Shown: in pieces, positions 43,601 to 51,878 of the stretch | Layout of the letters: the number at the start of each line of letters is the position of its first letter | Position numbering within the stretch: the first letter of the stretch is position 1 | Source: Candidatus Thorarchaeota archaeon | GTDB lineage: Archaea; Asgardarchaeota; Thorarchaeia; Thorarchaeales; Thorarchaeaceae | NCBI GenBank assembly: GCA_021498125.1 | Contig: JAIZWL010000001.1 | Span: 447,434-511,433, forward strand | Direction: 5' to 3' | DNA length: 64,000 nucleotides | Made by a program: the position numbers and the translations under genes | Notes under the pieces: model-generated | Database searches by the model: none | What the model saw: only the letters and a program-made list of their open reading frames with translations | Told to the model about the DNA's origin: nothing

Positions 43601-44377
43601 ATGCTTGTCATTCCGATCAAGACCCGAATCATTCAACCAGATGACGATTTTATCGATGTTCTTCTTGAAGGTCTATCGAAGACCGGATACGAGATCGAAG
43701 ATGGTGATATCCTTGGTGTTGCCGAGACCCCTCTTGGAACCACTGAGGGTCAGATCGTCCGACTTGAGGACGTTGAGGTTTCCCCCAAGGCCCGAGAACT
43801 TGCAGAGAAATACGATATTGTTCCAGAAGTGGCCGAGCTGGTCGTTCGAGAGGCCGATGAGATCCTTGGTGGGGTCTCTCATATCATGCTCACCATCAAA
43901 GACAATACCCTGATGGCTAATGCAGGTGTTGACAAGTCTAACGTGCCACCCGGTTATGCCTCTCTTCTCCCCAAAGACTCACGAGCAAGTGCCGAGCGTC
44001 TACGTCAAGAGATATACTCTCGTCTTGGTAAAAAGATCGGTGTGATTGTCATCGACAGTCGCACGCAACCCTTACGACTGGGGACCATTGGAATGGCGCT
44101 GGGGGTCGCAGGTTTCAGACCAGTTGTAGATGAACGAGGGCATAAGGACCTCTTCGGGAATGTATTGCGTGTGACACGTCGTGCAGTTGCTGATAATCTG
44201 GCATCTGCGTGTACGGCTGTCATGGGGGAGTCAAGCGAGTCAATACCCGCAGCCCTCATCAAAGATCCTCCCGCAGAAATGGTGGATGCGTCCTTCTCCT
44301 CATCTGAGATGTGGATCAGTCCTGATGAATGTCTATATATGGCGATCTTTGACCAGTGGCGCCCGCACAAGAAATAG
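43601..44377 (+). CDS. cofE: Coenzyme F420:L-glutamate ligase
   Basis: Adds glutamate residues to F420-0. CofE features are VIPIKTRIIQPDDDFIDVL at the N-terminus, EDGDILGVAETPLGTTEG, KIGVIVIDSRTQPLRLGTIGMALGVAG and VTRRAVADNLASACTAVMGE. The length of 258 residues from ATG 43601 is normal; a TTG 10 codons upstream is less likely. Its place after the Mtr-like set suggests F420 serves the same C1 route, for example in methylene-pterin oxidation or reduction, but the other F420 genes are not here. Confidence 0.92.
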   Translation: MLVIPIKTRIIQPDDDFIDVLLEGLSKTGYEIEDGDILGVAETPLGTTEGQIVRLEDVEVSPKARELAEKYDIVPEVAELVVREADEILGGVSHIMLTIKDNTLMANAGVDKSNVPPGYASLLPKDSRASAERLRQEIYSRLGKKIGVIVIDSRTQPLRLGTIGMALGVAGFRPVVDERGHKDLFGNVLRVTRRAVADNLASACTAVMGESSESIPAALIKDPPAEMVDASFSSSEMWISPDECLYMAIFDQWRPHKK

Positions 44378-44487
44378 CTATTTAAGACGGCCTCCTCCTC
44401 TCTCTCTTGTGTCTATCTCTGTTACCATTTGAAAAGACAAAAAAGGGACATTAACCGCATTTGCAATACTTCTGTGGAGATGTACAA

Positions 44488-45831
44488 ATGAATGAGAAAA
44501 CGGTTCTCCTCGACGTGATGACCGCTGGCGCCTCAGGTGATATGTTTCTCTCGGCTCTCATTGATCTACTCGATGATGATAATGCCTTGGTCCCTGTTGC
44601 AGCAAGCCTGCTCATCTACGATCCTACTATCCGCGTGCATGTCGATAAAGTCGAGGATGGCCGGACAATAAAGATCACTCATGATCAAGGGCTCAGGCTC
44701 TCTCCCGAATCTCTCAGAGAGATCATTACTGGAGTCTCTGAAGAGCTGGAACTCTCTAAGCAATCTACCACTTTTGCACTGAAGGCCCTTCAGGAGATCA
44801 TGGAGGCCGAATCACGGGCTCATGACATGCCCGTTGAAAAATTACATCTTCATGAAACCGGTTCAGTCGATACAGTTCTGGACATTGTAGGAACTGCATA
44901 TCTTCTCGAAAAGGCCGGACTGATGAGTAAGACTCGCTTTCTCTCTACCCCTGTTGCTGTTGGAAGCGGTACGATTCAGATCGAGCATGGTGAGATGGAA
45001 GTGCCTGTTCCTGCTGTTGCTGAGCTTCTTGTATCTCATGAAGTGCCATTCATCACTGGAGATGCAAAGACAGAGGTTCTTACTCCAACAGGTGCGGCAA
45101 TCTTGGTCTCATTAGTAAATGAGTTTGTGGACTCGACTGATGGGTTCGATGTTATCCGCTCCGGTGTTGGTTACGGATCACGTGACTTGGGAGAGGTCCC
45201 AAATAGAATGAGAATTCTTGTTGGAACCCCACAGACCATTCCTCCTGTTTTTACCGCAGAGACCCCCACAGAATCTACGCCAATCAAGACCCAGACACCG
45301 CATACACAAGCTGCGCAACCACACTCACACCCCCCCTCAGAGGCTATCGTCATGCAGCAAGGTTGGGACACAGATAATGTGATTGTTATTGAGGCCAATG
45401 TGGACGATGTTGATGGTGAAGCCATCGGTACGATCTTTGATGCCCTGTTGAAAGAGGGCAATGCCTATGATGTCGTCATGATTCCGGCCTATGGTAAAAA
45501 GAATCGCCCATGTTATGTTGTCAAGGTCATTACAACCGAAGAAAATCTTACGAAAGTCGCCGAGATAATGGTCCGTCATCTAGGAACACTGGGTGTTCGG
45601 TATACCAATTGGAGCCGATTAAAAGCATCTCGTGAGGTCATAGTCTGCCGCTTGGAGGTGGACGATAAGGAATACATGGTGCGGGTCAAGATCTCGCGTG
45701 GACCAAATGGTGAAATCATCAATATCAAGCCGGAGGCCGATGACTTGGTTAAGGTTTCTGCTGAGACTGGTATCCCTGTTCGTGAGATCAAACCTCGTAT
45801 TGCTCTCCAAGCCTATGCGGTCACGGAATGA
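44488..45831 (+). CDS. larC: Nickel-pincer cofactor biosynthesis protein LarC
   Basis: LarC inserts nickel into the pyridinium-dithiocarboxylate cofactor of lactate racemase and related enzymes. The N-terminal domain has LDVMTAGASGDMFLSALIDL, LHLHETGSVDTVLDIVG and LTPTGAAILVSL. A Pro/His-rich linker (HTQAAQPHSHPPSE, about residue 280) separates it from the C-terminal metal-binding domain (VIEANVDDVDGEAIGTIFDA, MIPAYGKKNRPCYVV). ATG 44488 is preferred. The length of 447 residues is usual. No larB or larE is in the window, so its target enzyme is not known. Confidence 0.92.
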   Translation: MNEKTVLLDVMTAGASGDMFLSALIDLLDDDNALVPVAASLLIYDPTIRVHVDKVEDGRTIKITHDQGLRLSPESLREIITGVSEELELSKQSTTFALKALQEIMEAESRAHDMPVEKLHLHETGSVDTVLDIVGTAYLLEKAGLMSKTRFLSTPVAVGSGTIQIEHGEMEVPVPAVAELLVSHEVPFITGDAKTEVLTPTGAAILVSLVNEFVDSTDGFDVIRSGVGYGSRDLGEVPNRMRILVGTPQTIPPVFTAETPTESTPIKTQTPHTQAAQPHSHPPSEAIVMQQGWDTDNVIVIEANVDDVDGEAIGTIFDALLKEGNAYDVVMIPAYGKKNRPCYVVKVITTEENLTKVAEIMVRHLGTLGVRYTNWSRLKASREVIVCRLEVDDKEYMVRVKISRGPNGEIINIKPEADDLVKVSAETGIPVREIKPRIALQAYAVTE

Positions 45832-45841
45832 TTCGTACTCA

Positions 45842-48091
45842 TTACCATTGACTGCTCTCCACTATGGTATTCAGATATTGAAATGGGATCAGATTCTCGA
45901 AAGCACGGCGGCACAATAGCGCGTATGCACCATGATCGTAGTGCACATTCTGATCCACCAATTCGAGAGCTCTTACACGTTGTTCCGGAATCTTCGAGTC
46001 GGAATGTACAAGTATGTATCGGACGCTCTGTCCAGCGTGAAGTTCTCTACCTGCTTTTTTCAGTTGACGGGCGGCAAGTGCAGCTCGCGAAGTAGTACGG
46101 TATTCGTCAGGATCACGTGTTAATCGTGCATGTAAGATGAGGTCTCGATAGTCTACATCTCCCTCATACAATCTTTGAATATACTCTTTACATACTGCCT
46201 GTGCCTCTGGTATCAATCCGATGAACTCCGACTTGTCAGCCGCCAGCGCCAGTATCTTGATTATCTCCTGTTGGCAATCACTCACATATGCGCATGTGTC
46301 CCGTCTTCGGGTCTCGATCCCCCGTGTCTTTATCGAGCCATTAAGGAAGACTCCATAGTACCTGTTAAGTGGCGCAATTGTTGGATGCAAGCGGGATGAG
46401 GGAATCACCAGCCACCTGTAAAATCCCTTGAGCGACATCTCAATTCCCACCTCCTCAGTAACCCGTCTGCAAAATTTTTGGACTAATTCATAATCTATAC
46501 CACGAGGTGATCTTACCCAGAGCGAATCAACAATTCCGTGAATCGCCTCAAGGCCCATCTCTTCTCCTATCTCACGAGTCCTTAGCAGTGTCTCTCTGGC
46601 GAAGGCTGTGACTGCGGTGTGGGCTTCGACTCTTCCAAATCTGGCGTTCTTGAAGCCGAGATACCCAAAGCATGATACCAAGACGCCTTTCAGCGTGTTC
46701 TGCATGAGTCTATACTTTCTGGGATCATGCCCCTCTTGTATCATCTTCTTGAATCCGTTCCGTTTCTTCACGACGATCTCCAGCGCCTTGGCTACGATTC
46801 CCCTCTTTCTGTCGCAGATGCGAAATGGCAATCCCGGGATCTCTCTGCAAAACCTCTCATTGAACTCACACGATTTACGGAAACAGATCGTCTCAGGACT
46901 GATGTTGTGGTTGACCATGAGCGTTGGATACATTGATGAGAAGTCGCACTCTGCAACATTCTCGTAAATGCCCGGTGCCGGTTGGAAGATCAGTCCACCT
47001 CTGTCGATAATCCTGAGGTCGCTGACGGTCTTGAGAAACTCGGGATTCTTCTTAATCGGAGGGATCAGGATTCCCATCTTGAATGCTGTATAGTATTGTA
47101 CTGCGGCGTTCACGCTTCCAATTGACATTCGAGCTGTCCTCTGTGGTGACACAAATGCAAGACGGCAGCCCTCGATGATCCCCTCAAGTCCCGTCGGTGA
47201 GTAGTAGAGGCTCTCTGCCCGATCGATGTGAATTCTCCCCTTGAACATGACCTGATTGCCGGCTCTATATACGACCTGATTATACTGCCAAAATGAGGTA
47301 GGCTCTCTCTCAAACACCTGCAATGGGGAACCATCTCGGGAAAAGACGAGCTTAAGACCATTAACCTTGGCACGGCGCGTAAGATACTGGAACAAGAACT
47401 CGTCACCACCGTCAGTGACTATAATGTCCGGATCTAACTCGTCGATGGTCTTCTGAAGTTCTTGGAGAATGCTCCGCTCATCATTGTCCTCAATGCGGAT
47501 CAGTTTTCCGTTATGGTAAATATCTACTCTCTGGACTGGGTCGTTCAATTGTGGGAATATTCGGTCTGTGCGAATAACGACCTCTAACCGGATCTCGTCA
47601 AGCAGTGGGGTCTCATATTCGACAGCCTCTCGATCATCAAGACCTCTCACCTGAATGATCTGTTCTCTCTCATCGAGCTCGGCCTCTATTCGTTCAAATG
47701 GGAAGACTTCCTCCTCGATGAAAAACTGCTGGACTGGATCAATATCTGCATGGTATACTGTGGCGTGGGGGATGCGCTCAAGGTCTCTTGCCACCCGGCG
47801 AAATGCACATGGTGTTGTAAAGACGCGAATGACTTGCGTACGCTCATCGTCGTAGACGCTGACGAATTTTTGTTCGATAGCCGTTCGCGTGACCAGCGGG
47901 TGTTCTTCTATGCTTCGTGCAATGTCCTTTAGCGTTCGATCCACTTGATCGTCGATGCTCATGTATAGCGAGGGATTGAATCTCTTGTAGGCACGTCCTC
48001 TAGTCGTTCTATTCTCTTTTATCCAGAGCGTGAGACCATCATCATTGTTGCAGTCGATGCTTGCGTCCAACAACCACCCGCTGAGTCGCAT
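45842..48091 (-). CDS. Family B DNA polymerase with eroded exonuclease motifs (PolB2-like?)
   Basis: A 749-residue PolB homologue. Motif A is intact (CDFSSMYPTLMVNHNISPET, Asp383). Motif B, normally KxxxNSxYG, reads KGVLVSCFG (from Lys468). Motif C, normally YGDTDS, reads HGIVDS (Asp522 kept, first Asp lost). The expected Exo I DIE and Exo II NFD motifs read VVI near residue 172 and DEFLF near 230, so proofreading is likely absent. Whether it polymerises is open. It may belong to the PolB2 group described as inactivated in many archaea. The ATG overlaps the stop of the 90-residue upstream gene. Convergent with larC. Confidence 0.85.
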   Translation of the reverse strand: MRLSGWLLDASIDCNNDDGLTLWIKENRTTRGRAYKRFNPSLYMSIDDQVDRTLKDIARSIEEHPLVTRTAIEQKFVSVYDDERTQVIRVFTTPCAFRRVARDLERIPHATVYHADIDPVQQFFIEEEVFPFERIEAELDEREQIIQVRGLDDREAVEYETPLLDEIRLEVVIRTDRIFPQLNDPVQRVDIYHNGKLIRIEDNDERSILQELQKTIDELDPDIIVTDGGDEFLFQYLTRRAKVNGLKLVFSRDGSPLQVFEREPTSFWQYNQVVYRAGNQVMFKGRIHIDRAESLYYSPTGLEGIIEGCRLAFVSPQRTARMSIGSVNAAVQYYTAFKMGILIPPIKKNPEFLKTVSDLRIIDRGGLIFQPAPGIYENVAECDFSSMYPTLMVNHNISPETICFRKSCEFNERFCREIPGLPFRICDRKRGIVAKALEIVVKKRNGFKKMIQEGHDPRKYRLMQNTLKGVLVSCFGYLGFKNARFGRVEAHTAVTAFARETLLRTREIGEEMGLEAIHGIVDSLWVRSPRGIDYELVQKFCRRVTEEVGIEMSLKGFYRWLVIPSSRLHPTIAPLNRYYGVFLNGSIKTRGIETRRRDTCAYVSDCQQEIIKILALAADKSEFIGLIPEAQAVCKEYIQRLYEGDVDYRDLILHARLTRDPDEYRTTSRAALAARQLKKAGRELHAGQSVRYILVHSDSKIPEQRVRALELVDQNVHYDHGAYALLCRRAFENLIPFQYLNTIVESSQW

Positions 48092-48363
48092 CAGTCTGTC
48101 TGCCCCACCATCCTATTTTCTAGTCGAGTCAGTCGGGACTCTATATCTTTTAGTGAACGAAGGAGGTCTATCATCGCGGACACAAGAACGATCTCTGTGG
48201 TACGAGTGGGCATCATAGTTCCTGCATCTCCTCTCGATCGTGCGCTATCGAACAATTGTTCTAGTATCTCCCGTTCCTCTGGGCGTAGAGTGCGTTTGAA
48301 GTGGCTCCAACGTTGTGCCTCTATATCAATCGCTTCACGAAAGGTTCTGACGGTCCGGCCCAT
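48091..48363 (-). CDS. Small helical protein coupled to the PolB homologue
   Basis: A 90-residue, almost wholly helical protein (FREAIDIEAQRWSHFKRTLRPEEREILEQLF ends the first half when read in parts; the C-terminus LKDIESRLTRLENRM looks coiled-coil). Its stop and the polymerase ATG share a base (TGATG), so the two are translationally coupled and probably interact. I do not recognise the family. A subunit or tether for the polymerase is the natural guess. The ATG is at 48363. Confidence 0.7.
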   Translation of the reverse strand: MGRTVRTFREAIDIEAQRWSHFKRTLRPEEREILEQLFDSARSRGDAGTMMPTRTTEIVLVSAMIDLLRSLKDIESRLTRLENRMVGQTD

Positions 48364-48490
48364 TCAAGACACCAACAATCAATACGGGTCAATAATGAAG
48401 CTTGAGTGTAGAGAAATCTGGTCTTTTCTATTGGTCTTTCCCCTCTCAAATGGATATACTGCGCCTAGACTGTTCCCCGAAACTACTTAG

Positions 48491-48536
48491 ACACGGAAGT
48501 TTCATATTGGGCGTTGAACACGGAAGTTTCATATTG
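48491..48536. repeat. Tandem 19-bp direct repeat upstream of the Rab-like gene
   Basis: ACACGGAAGTTTCATATTG occurs at 48491-48509 and again, identical, at 48518-48536, a period of 27 bases. The flanking GGGCGTT / GAGCATT are also similar. It lies about 90-140 bases before the Rab-like ATG at 48628 and 130-170 bases before the divergent 90-residue gene. It could be two copies of an operator or a duplicated promoter element. Confidence 0.6.
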
Positions 48537-48627
48537 AGCATTCTACACACTTCACAAGACCAATTCGTTGCATCGAAGTATTGGACATGGTGCTGAGCGC
48601 TAAGACAATTCATTTGGTGGTCACAAT

Positions 48628-49197
48628 ATGGTAACTGCACTATTCAAGGTCGTTCTCATGGGCGATGGTTCTGTTGGCAAGACGAGCCTGAGGCGATCAT
48701 ATATGGGTGAGAACTTTCGGGCATCCTACATGATCACGATTGGCGCGGATTTTGCCGTCAAGAAGATGTCTCTGGAAGGGGGCCATGAGGTCAGCATTCA
48801 GATATGGGACTTGGCAGGTCAAGAACATTTCAAGAATGTACGATCCACATTTTACAAAGGCGCTCAGGGTGCATTGGCGGTGTACTCCACTGTTGAACGA
48901 TCTTCTTTCGAGAATCTGCGAAATTGGATAAACGAGTGCTGGGGTAATGCTGGCAAGAAGATTCCTATAGTTGTGATCGGTAACAAGATTGATCTCCGAG
49001 AGCAGTTCCAAGACAATCCTGCAATGAAACAGAGTATTGTCACGACAGCAGAGGGGCAGAAATTCGCTAAAGACCTTCAGGCACGCGAGGGGGTTCATAC
49101 ATCCTTTCTTGAGACCTCTGCAAAGACTGGCCAGAATGTAGAGGCCGCATTTCTTGAGCTTGCAATCAAGATTCTCGAGGCTGGAGGGCTCGCATAG
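48628..49197 (+). CDS. Rab/Ras-like small GTPase
   Basis: A 189-residue small GTPase of the eukaryote-like Ras superfamily found in Asgard archaea. G1 MGDGSVGKTSL (11-21), TIGADFAVKKM at switch I, IWDLAGQEHFKNVRSTFY at switch II with the Rab-typical WDxAGQE and a YKGA-type continuation, G4 GNKIDL and G5 ETSAKTG. There is no C-terminal Cys, so no prenylation site of the eukaryotic kind; membrane attachment, if any, is by another route. The ATG follows TTGGTGGTCACAAT. A WD40 gene follows in the same direction. Confidence 0.93.
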   Translation: MVTALFKVVLMGDGSVGKTSLRRSYMGENFRASYMITIGADFAVKKMSLEGGHEVSIQIWDLAGQEHFKNVRSTFYKGAQGALAVYSTVERSSFENLRNWINECWGNAGKKIPIVVIGNKIDLREQFQDNPAMKQSIVTTAEGQKFAKDLQAREGVHTSFLETSAKTGQNVEAAFLELAIKILEAGGLA

Positions 49198-49293
49198 TCT
49201 TTTCATGGGCCTTGAACGGCGCAAAGTCTCTATTCATAAGACTTTTAGAGCCAAAAATCTGGCTCATCAAGTGAGTTTGCAGGAGTGACTATT

Positions 49294-50421
49294 ATGGCAT
49301 CAGAGGAATTATCCCTCTTTCTAAAACCAAAGATTCTACGACCACAGGCTTCTCATGGTTCAGAGATCACTCGGCGCTTTGCAATGAATCGAGTCGGTAG
49401 AATGATTGCCGCAGCAATGCAGGATCGAAGCATTCGCTTCTTTGATGTAGAAAATGGTACTGAGGTTCAGAAGATCCAGGATGATTTCCTCTGCACTTCT
49501 ATTGCCTTTAGTCCACGTGGCGATATTGTAGTGACTGGTGGTGTAGATCGGCTCATCAAGATCTGGGACATCAAGACTGGTGAGCGTCTGGCAACATTGG
49601 AGGGTCATTCTTATCCGATTCTTAGTCTATCGTTCTCACCTGATGGGGATAAGTTCGTGTCAGGTAGTGGGGACACCACGCTCATGGTCTGGGATGTTGA
49701 TAATCTTCAGAGCCTCCATCATCTCAAGGGTCACTCTCTGTATGTGGTCGGGTGCGAGTGGGACCCCTTGGGCAATCGCATTATCTCGGCAGGAGTTGAT
49801 GGAGCGATTGGCGTCTGGGACCCGAACTCTGGTGAACAGATCGATTGGATTCAGGAACATCGTACTGCTGTGCACTCAATTCATTTCTCATCTGATGGAT
49901 CTCTTCTTGCATCGGGCTCGTCCGATCTCAGTATTGTGATCTGGGACGCGACGGGAAAGTCCCTTGCCAAACAGAAAAAGCTCATGGGTCATTCGGCAGA
50001 GGTCAGGACTGTGGCCTTTAGCTCCGATTCCAAATATCTTGCATCCGGCTCCAGTGACAAAGACCTCTTCATCTGGAAACTGGACGATTATACACGTGCG
50101 GGTGAGAGTACCACATTCAGTGAGGTGGATGGTCTGGAATGGCTTCCTAACACGCACTCTTTCATAACGGCTGATGGTACTGGTGCTATAGTCCGTTGGG
50201 AAGTGAACGAGCTTGGCTCAATTCTTGCTCCCTTCAATGCGTTGCTTGCAGAGATACAATCAGACACGGATCATTCTCGTCGTGATGAACTGATTCAAAA
50301 GTATGAGGCACTCAAGTCACAATACGATCCTGAGGTCCTTCGAGATAAGCGTGTTTTCTATGCCCTATGGCAATGTCGAAAGGGTCTAGGCCTCCTGAAA
50401 GGGAAACCCCGTGGTGCATAG
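49294..50421 (+). CDS. WD40-repeat beta-propeller protein
   Basis: About 375 residues with roughly seven WD40 blades; good repeats end in WDIKTGE, WDVDNLQ, WDPNSGE, WDATGKS and WKLDDY, each preceded by a GH dipeptide and an SPDG/SSDG turn. A C-terminal helical segment (DHSRRDELIQKYEALKSQ) extends beyond the propeller. Such proteins scaffold complexes; the neighbouring small GTPases make a signalling or trafficking scaffold plausible. ATG 49294 lies 8 bases after AGGAG, preferred over the in-frame GTG 49285 within that site. Confidence 0.92.
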   Translation: MASEELSLFLKPKILRPQASHGSEITRRFAMNRVGRMIAAAMQDRSIRFFDVENGTEVQKIQDDFLCTSIAFSPRGDIVVTGGVDRLIKIWDIKTGERLATLEGHSYPILSLSFSPDGDKFVSGSGDTTLMVWDVDNLQSLHHLKGHSLYVVGCEWDPLGNRIISAGVDGAIGVWDPNSGEQIDWIQEHRTAVHSIHFSSDGSLLASGSSDLSIVIWDATGKSLAKQKKLMGHSAEVRTVAFSSDSKYLASGSSDKDLFIWKLDDYTRAGESTTFSEVDGLEWLPNTHSFITADGTGAIVRWEVNELGSILAPFNALLAEIQSDTDHSRRDELIQKYEALKSQYDPEVLRDKRVFYALWQCRKGLGLLKGKPRGA

Positions 50422-50432
50422 GCCTCTCATCA

Positions 50433-51014
50433 TTACGGCTTCGTTGTCACCGAATCGATCATTATCTCACAGAGCTTGACAAAAGATTCCTCGACATTAT
50501 GTCCAGTTAATGCACTTGACTCGACATAGATCGAGTCTATTTTCCGTGCATATTCCTCTCCCTCTTCGGCCGATACTATTCTACTGTCCTTGAGATCTAT
50601 CTTGTTGGCGACGACAATGAGCGGGATCTCTCGATTGAGGCTGTCGAACGCCTCTTTCCTCCACCTGTCGAGATTTATGAAGGTCCTTCTTCGTGTGACA
50701 TCATAGACCAGCAGTCCGCCTCGTGCACCACGATAAAATGATTGGCGAACCACTTCAAATCGCTGCTGACCTGCCAGATCCCAGACCTGTACTGTCACGG
50801 TTGCATCTCTGCTTGGCACATCTATTCTTTTGATAGCAAAATCACTACCAATGGTTCGTTTGTAATCAGACTCAAAGTAGTCCTCTGTGAACCTCATGGT
50901 TAATGCAGTCTTGCCCACGGCTCCATCTCCCAGCATTACCACTTTGAATCGGTACTCTGACGGCAAGTACTTCACAACCTCACACTTTCCTCTGACAATG
51001 CGCCTTAAAACCAT
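50433..51014 (-). CDS. Second Rab/Ras-like small GTPase
   Basis: About 193 residues. G1 LGDGAVGKTALTMRF, switch I TIGSDFAIKRI, switch II VWDLAGQQRFEVVRQSFYRGA, G4 VANKIDLKD and G5 ESSALTG. A longer frame extends to 51401 but its extra 129 residues are the antisense of the roadblock gene and have non-protein-like composition, so ATG 51014 is chosen (ATG 51047 is possible). No C-terminal Cys. It is divergent from the roadblock gene, 100 bases away, an arrangement that favours a GTPase-regulator pair. Confidence 0.9.
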   Translation of the reverse strand: MVLRRIVRGKCEVVKYLPSEYRFKVVMLGDGAVGKTALTMRFTEDYFESDYKRTIGSDFAIKRIDVPSRDATVTVQVWDLAGQQRFEVVRQSFYRGARGGLLVYDVTRRRTFINLDRWRKEAFDSLNREIPLIVVANKIDLKDSRIVSAEEGEEYARKIDSIYVESSALTGHNVEESFVKLCEIMIDSVTTKP

Positions 51015-51115
51015 TGTCCGCAAGTAGTGTTTATGATATTTGGGCATGCGCGCGCATGATTTAATAAGAGAATGCGCAAACTGAGATATGGTCATCAGTG
51101 AGAGATGAAGTTGCA

Positions 51116-51493
51116 ATGAAACGCCCCGATTATGCAGCCCTTGCAGGAATACTTGAAGACATGAATCAGGAGGGCGGATATACCGCCTCAATACTTGCCA
51201 GAGACGACGGCTTGCTGATGGCATCCGCGGCAAATCCGACCACCAATCGGGAGGTCGTTGCTGCAATGTCTGGATATATTGCAGCGACAGCGGAACGAAT
51301 GAGAAAAGAACTTGGTCTTGGAGAGCTTCGTGACATCTCAGTAAGATGTTCTGCTGGTAAGGCGGTGTTCCGTAAGATCTCCCCGGCAGGCAGTCAGCCA
51401 CTTATACTTGCAGCAATCATGCCAAATAATGTGCGTTATCACTCGCGCGCATTAGGAAAGGCAGCGACTAAGATCCGGCGATTATTAAAATAG
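51116..51493 (+). CDS. Roadblock/LC7 domain protein
   Basis: A 125-residue roadblock/LC7 protein: YAALAGILEDMNQEGGYTASIL, DDGLLMASAANPTTNREVVAAM, a helix with ATAERMRKELGLGE, then beta strands (DISVRCSAGKAVFRKI, PLILAAIMP) and a final basic helix. ATG 51116 is preferred; a GTG at 51098 gives six more residues. It lies divergent from a Rab-like gene and upstream of a thiol-redox and two KaiC-like genes. Confidence 0.85.
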   Translation: MKRPDYAALAGILEDMNQEGGYTASILARDDGLLMASAANPTTNREVVAAMSGYIAATAERMRKELGLGELRDISVRCSAGKAVFRKISPAGSQPLILAAIMPNNVRYHSRALGKAATKIRRLLK

Positions 51494-51556
51494 AGTGACA
51501 AGATTCAAGTGACACGGTGGTCAAAGAGTAATCCCCAACCTAAGGAGAATGGGCAC

Positions 51557-51871
51557 TTGACGGACGAGGAAGATAGTATGTCTGAAGAGGAAAATGACTC
51601 GAATCTTGTAGAAATCGTCTTCTTCAAGTCTGACACATGTGCCTTTTGTTCACGTGCTGAACAGATACTACGCGAAACAATTGAGGATTTTGGTCCTGAG
51701 ATGTTTAAGATCACGACATACAATATAACCCATGAGCCAGAGAGAGCTGAAGAGTTTGGAGTGTTTGCACTACCTACGATCATTATTGGGGGAATGTCCG
51801 TGACAGGAATTCCCGAACCTGAGACGATACTCAAGATGATATTAGGCTTCAAAATGGGAATGAGGAGTTGA
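51557..51871 (+). CDS. Glutaredoxin/thioredoxin-fold protein with CxxC
   Basis: About 105 residues. An acidic start is followed by IVFFKSDTCAFCSRAEQI, the beta-alpha unit with redox CxxC (TCAFC), then TTYNITHEPERAEEFGVFALPTIIIGG, which supplies the cis-Pro of the thioredoxin fold. TTG 51557 after AAGGAG is preferred; ATG 51578 would also leave the fold whole, and the frame from 51509 is less likely. It lies 7 bases before a KaiC-like ATPase gene. It may be a thiol reductant for an unknown partner. Confidence 0.8.
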   Translation: MTDEEDSMSEEENDSNLVEIVFFKSDTCAFCSRAEQILRETIEDFGPEMFKITTYNITHEPERAEEFGVFALPTIIIGGMSVTGIPEPETILKMILGFKMGMRS

Positions 51872-51878
51872 ACTGAAA

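Noticed and set aside
51015-51401. N-terminal extension of the second Rab-like GTPase on the minus strand
   Set aside because: It is the antisense of the roadblock gene, with Gln/Arg/Leu-rich text unlike a protein; the GTPase domain begins after ATG 51014.
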